From Calditrichota bacterium (GTDB lineage: Bacteria; Electryoneota; RPQS01), in the NCBI GenBank assembly GCA_020057985.1, contig JAGVEU010000309.1, forward strand, positions 1-5,252: a stretch of DNA of 5,252 nucleotides, written 5' to 3'. Below the pieces are notes generated by a model. That model was not told the DNA's origin. It saw nothing but the letters and a program-made list of their open reading frames with translations, and ran no database searches. Below, piece after piece: positions 1-5,252 of the stretch; the first letter of the stretch is position 1, and every line of letters starts with the position of its first letter. A program made the translations under genes and the position numbers.

Positions 1-1
1 C

Positions 2-193
2 GAGCCTACAAACGTCAAACTCGCTGTCTATGATCTCCTCGGTCAAGAGCTTTCAGTCTTAGCCAATGAACGCTTGAGTCGCGGTGAACACGGCCGAGTC
101 TTTGATGCCTCGCAGCTTGCCGCCGGACTCTATTTCTACCGCCTGACCGCAGCCAATCAAACACAAACCCGCAAACTCCTGCTCGTCAAATAA
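2..193 (+). CDS. C-terminal fragment of a secreted protein with a type IX secretion (Por) sorting domain; 5' end outside the window
   Basis: The reading frame enters from the left edge at base 2 and ends at TAA 191-193, giving 63 residues. They match the T9SS type A C-terminal sorting domain: a beta-strand VKLAVYDLLGQEL, then a Gly-containing turn (SRGEH), then F-D-A-S-x-L-A-A-G-L-Y-F-Y-R-L, and a final basic strand TRKLLLVK ending at the stop. In known systems this domain sends an exported protein through the type IX machinery, after which it is removed and the cargo is released or attached to the cell surface. The visible part is nearly a whole domain (usual length about 70-80 residues), so the cargo portion lies entirely upstream and its function cannot be told. 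The gene converges with the cytochrome operon and is unlikely to share its transcription. The family is a lineage hint for the FCB group. Confidence in the domain is high; the full protein is unknown. Confidence 0.88.
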   Translation, partial: EPTNVKLAVYDLLGQELSVLANERLSRGEHGRVFDASQLAAGLYFYRLTAANQTQTRKLLLVK

Positions 194-226
194 TCTTCTC
201 CTCGCATAGTGGGGGAAATACTCATG

Positions 227-270
227 TGTCATTCTGAATGTAGCCCATCCTCGGGCGAAGTGAAGAATCC
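227..270 (+). repeat. Dispersed palindromic repeat, copy A
   Basis: This copy has the form TGTCATTCTGAA (227-238), a variable centre (239-260), then TGAAGAATCC (261-270). The centre contains a small hairpin, GCCC (243-246) pairing with GGGC (253-256) around a 6-base loop. The flanks match copies B and C at most positions. It resembles the widespread intergenic repeats with GTCATTCTGA...GAAGAATC ends seen in many environmental bacterial genomes. It lies 33 bp after the stop codon of the T9SS-type protein. Confidence 0.72.
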
Positions 271-296
271 CTCCGTTCATACACTCCGAGAGACGG

Positions 297-328
297 ATTG
301 TCATCCTGAAGGTCTTCCTGAAGGATCT
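297..328 (+). repeat. Dispersed palindromic repeat, copy B (left arm of an inverted pair)
   Basis: ATTGTCATCCTGAA (297-310) is followed by a short centre GGTCTTCC (311-318) and TGAAGGATCT (319-328). The outer 14 bases and the inner 10 bases are perfect reverse complements of the matching parts of copy C (394-407 and 364-373). The centre keeps the GTCTTC core found in copy C but lacks the C/G-rich stem that surrounds it there, so B looks like a shortened form of C. Confidence 0.75.
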
Positions 329-363
329 CGTCGAATAATCCACCGACCAAAGCAATAACACCA

Positions 364-407
364 AGATCCTTCACCCCCTCGAAGACTTAGGGGTTCAGGA
401 TGACAAT
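364..407 (-). repeat. Dispersed palindromic repeat, copy C (right arm of an inverted pair)
   Basis: Read on the minus strand this is the same element as copy B: ATTGTCATCCTGAA, a centre, then TGAAGGATCT. The centre is longer than in B and forms its own hairpin, CCCCT (375-379) pairing with AGGGG (389-393) around a 9-base loop. B and C face each other across a 35-base spacer (329-363), so a transcript could fold them into one long interrupted stem with 24 perfect pairs in two blocks. No T-tract follows, so a role in termination or 3'-end protection is only a possibility. Confidence 0.75.
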
Positions 408-457
408 TACTTTGTCTGTGGGTTTGAAGAACGACCTCGGCATGGATACATGGCGGA

Positions 458-473
458 CACGTTAGGAAACGTG
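458..473. other. Small hairpin with 4-base loop
   Basis: CACGTT (458-463) and AACGTG (468-473) are perfect complements around the loop AGGA. A separate 10-bp palindrome, TGCCGCGGCA, follows directly at 472-481. The hairpin lies 115 bp past the stop codon of the helix-turn-helix gene, in the convergent gap. It has no T-tract on either strand, so it is not called a terminator. It could be a protein-binding palindrome or chance. Confidence 0.3.
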
Positions 474-587
474 CCGCGGCAGAGGCAAGGCATGCGTTGC
501 ATTCTCGTAATTGGATTTTGATCGCGGTGCAAGAACAAACAAGTGGCAAAGGCCCCTTGCATGCTCCATTTCATGTTTCAAATTCTT

Positions 588-815
588 CTACCTCGACTGC
601 CTGTGCTCACTGATAAAGCGATCAATCTCCTTGGGCTCAAAGAGAATCGCCTTGCGCGACAAACGGACGCAATTCAACCTGCCCTCCTTCACCCAGCGCA
701 TGATCGTGGTTCGATGCACATCACCGAGCCGGTACGCTGCCTCTGCCAGAGTCAGAAGTCTTGTGTTGCGTTGCGGGTCAGGATCGCGTTCCTTTTTTTC
801 TTTGGGCGTTGGCAT
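588..815 (-). CDS. Small excisionase/MerR-like helix-turn-helix DNA-binding protein
   Basis: The product is 75 residues. After a charged leader (residues 1-18, Lys/Glu/Asp/Pro-rich), residues 20-70 fit the excisionase-family helix-turn-helix domain (HTH_17 type): LLTLAEAAYRLG is the first helix, HRTTIMRWVKEGRL is the recognition helix and wing entry, and VRLSRKAILFEPKEIDRFI is the wing and closing helix. The turn carries one more residue (G-D-V-H-R) than the usual G-V-S-R. The family includes phage excisionases and small transcription factors that bind DNA directly. The ATG at 813-815 is the first possible start, because an in-frame TAA lies two codons upstream; the ribosome site is weak (GGA, 7 nt before the ATG). 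It starts 30 nt after the 18-haem cytochrome and is probably co-transcribed. No integrase, att site or phage gene is visible, so a regulator of the cytochrome operon or of neighbouring genes is likelier than a phage excisionase, but this is inference. Confidence 0.85.
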   Translation of the reverse strand: MPTPKEKKERDPDPQRNTRLLTLAEAAYRLGDVHRTTIMRWVKEGRLNCVRLSRKAILFEPKEIDRFISEHRQSR

Positions 816-845
816 GGCTTAATCCGTGGTAGTGGAGTTGACCAA

Positions 846-2801
846 TCAATTTGCGGTTTTGAGCCGCTTCATCCATTCCCCGAACAGTTCAGGATTGTGG
901 ACTGTCTTGCTCCCGTCCTGCTTTAGGATTTTGAGCAGTTTCTCGTAAGCCGAATATGCGGAATCGTGTCGGCTGAGCGCGCGCATCCTGCTTGAAAGTG
1001 TCTGGAGCAGCTCATCTCCCTGCGTCTGCCACTCCGTAAGCGTCTTTTCATAAGAGGCCTCATGACAAGCCACACAAGCGGCTGCAGCTTTGCGTGTGAT
1101 AACCTTATCCTTGACCGTGTGACACTCGGTACACTTAATATCTGCCTCCGACATGGCTGAAGGCTGCGACTGCCCCGTCAAATTCGCCGCGCCTGTGTAG
1201 ACATCCCTTTGCAGGCTGTGACACTTTACACACAAAGTCGTATTCGTGACTGCCTGCTTGTGGTGACAGGCATTGCATTCTGCCTCCGCAAGTTTCAGGG
1301 TTCCATGCTTGCCGGTCTCAGTCTCGTGACAGGATTGACAGTCAAGACCCTGTTTGAGGTGAGTGCCATGCGGGAACGGACGTCCATTGTGAAGCGGAGT
1401 CAGTTCGCGAGCTGCCGGATGGCACGTCACACATCGCCCCTCATCAGTCACTTTGACTCCCGCTCGTTTTTCAATGGCTCCCAACAGGTCGGGATTATGA
1501 TGCGGATGTCCTTTGCGATAAATTCGGATAGCGTTAAGTAGCGTGTCTCGTTCAGCAGGCGGAAGAGTCTTAACGCTCCGCTCCAACTCATCAAGCGCTG
1601 ACAGAAGTGAAGTCTTCCAGAGCTTCGGAAGCCGATTGTATTCTGGCGGATGACACGGCTCGCACGATGGCGCTGAAGGAAGGTGACCGTCCGGGTGAAC
1701 CGGCTCTATATGACACGACGAACAGGTTTGACCGATCTGCGCCATTCTTGAAGGAGTCTCTGGGATTCCGGGAAGTGTTCCGAACCAGACTTTTTCAATG
1801 GCATCGTCCGCTCCACCGTGACATTTCGCGCATTCCTGTGCCGCCAAACGGGCTTGTGACAGCTTGACTTCCTTGCCGTGTCGAATGGGAGCATGACACT
1901 GCTCACACTCCACCTTGCGCTCGGTGACATGCTTCTGATGAACAAAGTCGCGGTCGCTGAACCGCTGCAGATGCTCTACCTCTGCATGGCAGAAACTGCA
2001 ACGATCCGGTGCGACATATCCGTTACCCACTACCGCCCGGCTATGGCAGTTCAAACAGTCCACTTTCTGATCGAGCACAGACGTATGGTCGAACGCCGAA
2101 TCCGCCGCCGCTGGACCTGTCGGTGGAGTGTGACAGTGCGTGCAGCGTGCGAGTTCCGTTCTCTCCCCCATAGAATCCGGCTTCAGATGACAAAGAAAGC
2201 ACGTGGCTTCCGTAACGGAAATATGCGCCCCTTGAACAATCTGCGCGTGACAAGACGTGCATCGAAGTTGACGATCACGGCGCGGTTGGGTCAAGTGCGG
2301 TTCATGGTCAAACGTAACCCCCTTGAATTTCACTTTGCCATTCAAGAGGCGGGTTTCATGACAACCTCCGCGCAGACAAGATGCATCATCAATCTCAGCC
2401 CAGGGTTTTGATCGCTTATAGAGACCGGTCGCATAATTGGCAAGCATCGAAATCGCCATGAACTTTGCATGAACTGTTCCCTCAAGCCCGGGATTCATGT
2501 GGCACTTAATACACGATACATCCTTGTGTTGAGATGTCTCCCAGGCTTTGAAATAAGGCTCCATCACGTGGCACTGTACGCAGAACCCCGGTTGAGAGGT
2601 TGCCTCGACAAACACCACAACGAGCACAACAGTAACAACCACAACGGCCACAAAGAGCATCAGCACCTTGCGAAATCCCAAACTAAAAAAGGATCGCCAA
2701 CCGATTCCGAAAAGCTGAAAGGGCAAGCGAAGCACCGCCCAACATGCCACCAGAAAATCGTGGAAATACTCGGAGACTTTGCGTCGCAGGAAATGGAACA
2801 T
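846..2801 (-). CDS. NapC/NirT-anchored multihaem cytochrome c with 18 haem motifs
   Basis: The 651-residue product has an N-terminal amphipathic stretch and one membrane helix (about residues 45-66) of the NapC/NirT/NrfH type, with no cleavage site; the rest should be periplasmic. Haem motifs start at residues 74, 97, 142, 181, 201, 220, 249, 268, 299, 324, 360, 380, 457, 488, 509, 524, 557 and 576. All are CxxCH except the third, CLRGGCH, a CX4CH form. The first two, CVQCHVM...S.H...CIKCHMNP, are typical of quinol-oxidising NapC-type anchors. Beyond residue 160, F-x-H-x-x-[HV] stretches (164, 237, 286, 476) precede haem pairs, as in class III/c7 cytochromes. Two helical segments ending in HNP[DE]L (435 and 635) look duplicated. 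The ATG at 2799-2801 is chosen because the upstream gene's TGA is in the same frame only eight codons before it and the next Met lies inside the membrane helix. Likely role: electron transfer between menaquinol and periplasmic partners. NapC/NrfH/CymA proteins normally carry 4-5 haems, so this is a large extension. The exact partner is unknown. Confidence 0.93.
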   Translation of the reverse strand: MFHFLRRKVSEYFHDFLVACWAVLRLPFQLFGIGWRSFFSLGFRKVLMLFVAVVVVTVVLVVVFVEATSQPGFCVQCHVMEPYFKAWETSQHKDVSCIKCHMNPGLEGTVHAKFMAISMLANYATGLYKRSKPWAEIDDASCLRGGCHETRLLNGKVKFKGVTFDHEPHLTQPRRDRQLRCTSCHAQIVQGAHISVTEATCFLCHLKPDSMGERTELARCTHCHTPPTGPAAADSAFDHTSVLDQKVDCLNCHSRAVVGNGYVAPDRCSFCHAEVEHLQRFSDRDFVHQKHVTERKVECEQCHAPIRHGKEVKLSQARLAAQECAKCHGGADDAIEKVWFGTLPGIPETPSRMAQIGQTCSSCHIEPVHPDGHLPSAPSCEPCHPPEYNRLPKLWKTSLLSALDELERSVKTLPPAERDTLLNAIRIYRKGHPHHNPDLLGAIEKRAGVKVTDEGRCVTCHPAARELTPLHNGRPFPHGTHLKQGLDCQSCHETETGKHGTLKLAEAECNACHHKQAVTNTTLCVKCHSLQRDVYTGAANLTGQSQPSAMSEADIKCTECHTVKDKVITRKAAAACVACHEASYEKTLTEWQTQGDELLQTLSSRMRALSRHDSAYSAYEKLLKILKQDGSKTVHNPELFGEWMKRLKTAN

Positions 2802-2825
2802 CAGTGTTGGTGTCTTATGCGAATG

Positions 2826-5252
2826 TCAAACAACCATGCTGGCAATAATGAAACCGAGAATAATAATGCCGACACCGAACGCAATCCAACCGAAGGTTAC
2901 TAATACACGTCTGCGCCACGGAAGCATCGGGGGAACAATCAACTCCTTAAGATGACCTTCCTTCTCAAGCATCTCAAGTTCCTGTTGCCGCTCATGAGAC
3001 ATTTCCTCGGTGGACTCGCGTCCGGTGAAGATCACGTCATCAAAGGGGAATTTTCCGGGACGCAGATGACCGTTGAAGAAGTGAACGGTGAAGATGAATC
3101 CCGTGGCCAGCAACGCTTCCTCGCTATGCAGGATATGCGCAAGATTAATGATCCAACCCGGAAGGACTTGCGTGAAGTATTCGGGAAACCAGAGCACAAG
3201 TCCACTCCCACCAATGATAAGCACACCCCAGAACACGGCAAAATAGTCAAACTTTTCCCAATAGGTCCATTTTCCGAAGCGCGGCCGGGGTCCAAGCCAA
3301 AGAAACCACCGAAAGTGAGCCGTTATGTCCCGTAGGTCTTGCAGGTTTGGAACCAGCGACTTCGGACCGATGAACAACCCCTTCTTTCGTTTGACCGATG
3401 TTGCATAAAGCAGAGTTAGAATATGCAAAGCAAAGGTGACGATCATCACCGTAGCGCCCACTCTATGAATTAGTGCCATCGAGTGCAAGCCAAGGACGTG
3501 ACCGGCAACCCAGTAGGCGACCACGCTATGCGAGAACTTCAGCGGCAGGCCGGTTAAGGATTGCGTGAGAAAACTGGTAACCAGCATGATGTGAAGGGTT
3601 CGCTGCCACGGAGAAAAACGCCGCACCCATGTGCGTTCGGCTTCCGGTGAGCGCACTCGCGGATGCCGAATTCGATCTGACCAGGCACGAACAAACCAGA
3701 GCACGGTGTGCAATCCAAAGAAGCCAAACACCGCAAAGAGCAAGCCGGTCATGAAGCGTTCAACGCGAGATACGTTGCGCTGCGGACTTCCTGCGCCCAC
3801 TTCACCGCCGTGCGGATCGTAGTGCGAGAGAAAACCCACAAATTTTTCATTGGCATCTTTGTGACAACGCGCACAGGTCTTTACGATATTCTGACGACTG
3901 ACTAAGGAGGCCGGATCATTCGGATCTCGAATATCATGATTGCCGTGACAGTTCACACAGGTTGCAAACTCCGCTCCTTGATAGCCCAAGCTGTAGACCT
4001 GACCGTGATAGGTCTTCTTGTAGGACTTCACCACGTCGGGGCTAATCTGGAATTTGAGCGCCATATCGCGGTTGCCGTGGCAGCGACTGCACATGTCTAT
4101 CACGGCTTGTGGCTTCATCGCCAGGTTCGCCTTCTGAATATCTTTCTCGCCGTGGCAAGTGACGCAGGTTGGAGCTTCGTTATGCCCTTTCTCGCGGGCG
4201 ATGGCATGAGCCGAGCGTGAATACTCCTGAGTTTCCTTCACATGGCAATTCTGACACTGTTGCCGCAGTGAAGCCTCGCGCCCAATGCCCTTTTTGCGCC
4301 AGTGGTACACGTGGCATTCTGTGCAATTCGCAGCGGCGCCGTTGGCCTCCAACTCCATGATGCGACCATGAGCAAGCGTCTCTTTGGCGTGGCGTTCATC
4401 GCCGTGACAACGGTTGCAGGTTCCGGGCAGTGTTTCGCGAAAGACCGCTCCACTTGATGTATGTACCATCTGCGTGCGGTGACCGGTGTGACACGCTACA
4501 CAGGTCATCAGCTTTGGATCAGCGCTCGACTTGCGATGGAGAGTCTCAGCATAGCCCGTGTGGCAGGTTGAACAGAGATTGTCCAATCGCTCGATAGAGG
4601 TCGGCGCGGCGGGATTTGACGGAGATAACACATTGTGATCACTGTGGCAGGTGATACACTCAGGCGCAGTGCTATCTCCTGCGGCTATCGCCTGATAATG
4701 CTTGCTGTCCAGATAGTTCGCCGTCTCCTCGCGGTGGCACTTCATGCAGCCTTTGACCAGCAGGAGTTCCCAATCCGAGTTGGACATGGTGCCGCGCCGT
4801 GTCTTGAAGTGCGGCTCATGGCATGATGTGCAGACCAGAGGTCGTCCGCCTGCCTTTCCCGTGTGCTGTCCATGCACGCTGGCTTCGAGAGCCTTGCGCT
4901 CCGCTTGATGACAGAGTCCGCAAACGTGCCGTGTGTCCGCCTGCTTGCTCATCCGATGCATGCCATGACAGTCCGTGCAGGCGGGGATGCCACGATAGCC
5001 CATCTCCTGCAGTTTCTTGAAGAAGCCCTCCATGTACTGCTTCATGGCTTCGGCATGACAAGCACCGCAGTTCACTGTGCGCACCGCACCGTGAGGAAAA
5101 TCTTCAACGGTTTTCAGGTCGGCATGGCAATCGGTGCAGCCGAGCTTTTCGTGCGGTGAACCAGCCAGACTATCGGTCGTTACACACAGCGACACCGTAC
5201 CGGTCAACCGCTGAGCCGTGAGCGAGGGATCGGAATGGCAATCCATGCAAAC
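2826..5252 (-). CDS. Multihaem cytochrome c fused to a six-helix cytochrome b561-like membrane domain (5' end outside the window)
   Basis: The frame is open to the right edge and 808 residues are visible. Numbering is from the Met codon at 5244-5246, which is not the start: the preceding codon (5247-5249) is Cys, completing a CMDCH haem motif. A further 16 CxxCH motifs start at 37, 60, 90, 109, 139, 167, 197, 225, 249, 277, 308, 331, 361, 386, 430 and 458. Membrane helices then lie near 498-519, 550-568, 588-614, 666-687, 700-724 and 780-803. Basic loops (520-549, 618-622, 777-780) place the haem domain and the C-terminus in the periplasm. Candidate b-haem ligands are H513, H552, H594, H608, H704/H707 and H722, as in the b-subunits of formate dehydrogenase and NiFe hydrogenase. 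A cytoplasmic loop (725-779) carries FPFDDVIFTGRES and an acidic helix. Expected role: exchange of electrons between quinone and a periplasmic haem wire, by loose analogy to Geobacter CbcL-type b/c cytochromes; I do not claim orthology. The next gene starts 24 nt on. C21 is an unpaired Cys. A signal peptide should lie off-window. Confidence 0.92.
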   Translation of the reverse strand, partial: VCMDCHSDPSLTAQRLTGTVSLCVTTDSLAGSPHEKLGCTDCHADLKTVEDFPHGAVRTVNCGACHAEAMKQYMEGFFKKLQEMGYRGIPACTDCHGMHRMSKQADTRHVCGLCHQAERKALEASVHGQHTGKAGGRPLVCTSCHEPHFKTRRGTMSNSDWELLLVKGCMKCHREETANYLDSKHYQAIAAGDSTAPECITCHSDHNVLSPSNPAAPTSIERLDNLCSTCHTGYAETLHRKSSADPKLMTCVACHTGHRTQMVHTSSGAVFRETLPGTCNRCHGDERHAKETLAHGRIMELEANGAAANCTECHVYHWRKKGIGREASLRQQCQNCHVKETQEYSRSAHAIAREKGHNEAPTCVTCHGEKDIQKANLAMKPQAVIDMCSRCHGNRDMALKFQISPDVVKSYKKTYHGQVYSLGYQGAEFATCVNCHGNHDIRDPNDPASLVSRQNIVKTCARCHKDANEKFVGFLSHYDPHGGEVGAGSPQRNVSRVERFMTGLLFAVFGFFGLHTVLWFVRAWSDRIRHPRVRSPEAERTWVRRFSPWQRTLHIMLVTSFLTQSLTGLPLKFSHSVVAYWVAGHVLGLHSMALIHRVGATVMIVTFALHILTLLYATSVKRKKGLFIGPKSLVPNLQDLRDITAHFRWFLWLGPRPRFGKWTYWEKFDYFAVFWGVLIIGGSGLVLWFPEYFTQVLPGWIINLAHILHSEEALLATGFIFTVHFFNGHLRPGKFPFDDVIFTGRESTEEMSHERQQELEMLEKEGHLKELIVPPMLPWRRRVLVTFGWIAFGVGIIILGFIIASMVV

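Larger units (their letters stand above)
194..587. other. Gene-free gap between convergent genes, holding dispersed repeats
   Basis: This 394-bp stretch lies between the stop of the T9SS-type protein and the stop of the helix-turn-helix gene. Bases 227-407 are occupied by three copies of a palindromic repeat, listed separately. Bases 408-587 show one small hairpin (458-473), an adjoining 10-bp palindrome TGCCGCGGCA (472-481) and no convincing coding sequence. No hairpin on either strand is followed by a clear T-tract, so I cannot assign an intrinsic terminator to either converging gene; the repeats may serve that role. Open frames across the repeats encode low-complexity FRMT-type peptides, which are translations of the repeat and not real proteins. 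Confidence 0.7.
588..5252 (-). other. Probable operon: b/c cytochrome, 18-haem NapC-type cytochrome, HTH protein
   Basis: Three minus-strand genes follow one another with spacers of 24 nt (2802-2825) and 30 nt (816-845). Neither spacer has room for a convincing promoter or terminator, and neither has a strong Shine-Dalgarno sequence. The first two genes encode two different kinds of membrane anchor for long c-haem chains, which supports a shared electron-transfer role. The operon starts beyond the right edge, so its promoter, and any further cytochrome, outer-membrane or maturation genes upstream, are not visible. Confidence 0.75.

Noticed and set aside
375..393. CCCCT/AGGGG hairpin as an intrinsic terminator
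   Set aside because: There is no T-tract after it on either strand, and it is the centre of a dispersed repeat.
227..407. CRISPR array
   Set aside because: The repeats are three, unevenly spaced, in mixed orientation and with variable centres, and no cas gene is present.
59..549. Minus-strand open frames of 101 and 82 codons in the convergent gap
   Set aside because: They run through the palindromic repeats and give peptides with repeated FRMT-like strings, a common artefact of translating this repeat type. One also overlaps the T9SS gene.
791..803. A-AAA-AAG slippery heptamer near the start of the HTH gene (minus strand), resembling the dnaX frameshift site
   Set aside because: A -1 shift here would reach a TGA after four codons and give a peptide of about a dozen residues. 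It is more simply explained by the lysine-rich leader K-E-K-K-E.
1878..2411. Plus-strand open frame of 177 codons, and other plus-strand frames across 846-5252
   Set aside because: They are antisense to strongly supported multihaem genes. Their compositions are mirror images of Cys/His-rich coding sequence and show no domain.
2826..2828. TGA between the cytochrome genes as a possible selenocysteine codon
   Set aside because: It follows the last membrane helix of a protein that ends naturally there, the next gene has its own ATG and a full NapC-type N-terminus, and I see no clear selenocysteine-insertion hairpin after it.

Overview
The window looks like part of a chromosome from a Gram-negative, FCB-group bacterium (Bacteroidota, Ignavibacteriota, Calditrichota, Zixibacteria, KSB1-like lineages). 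The left edge carries the end of a protein with a type IX secretion (Por) sorting domain, which is largely confined to that superphylum. The rest encodes periplasmic multihaem cytochromes anchored in the inner membrane, as in bacteria that respire anaerobically with insoluble or extracellular acceptors. Both points are inferences from protein content; no marker gene is present.

Layout. Bases 2-193 (+) hold the C-terminal 63 residues of a secreted T9SS-type protein. Bases 194-587 are a gene-free gap between convergent genes. It holds three copies of a dispersed palindromic repeat (227-270, 297-328, 364-407) and one further small hairpin. From 588 to the right edge everything is on the minus strand and tightly packed, probably one operon. 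Read in the direction of transcription it is: (1) a multihaem cytochrome c fused to a six-helix cytochrome b561-like membrane domain, cut by the right edge (5252-2826, 17 c-haem motifs visible); (2) a NapC/NirT-anchored cytochrome with 18 c-haem motifs (2801-846); (3) a 75-residue excisionase/MerR-like helix-turn-helix protein (815-588). The spacers are 24 and 30 nt.

How the genes may work together. Gene 1 joins a quinone-interacting type of b-haem membrane domain to a long periplasmic c-haem chain. Gene 2 is a second type of quinol dehydrogenase anchor joined to another long chain built of class III (c7-like) haem modules. Together at least 35 c-type haems plus probably two or more b-type haems would carry electrons between the menaquinone pool and the periplasm, and perhaps on to outer-membrane or extracellular partners encoded outside the window. 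The direction of flow and the terminal acceptor cannot be read from the sequence. The small DNA-binding protein may be a local regulator.

The 5' end of the operon, its promoter and the signal peptide of gene 1 lie beyond base 5252. The apparent first Met of gene 1 (codon 5244-5246) is not a start: it lies inside a CMDCH haem motif whose first Cys codon is at 5247-5249.
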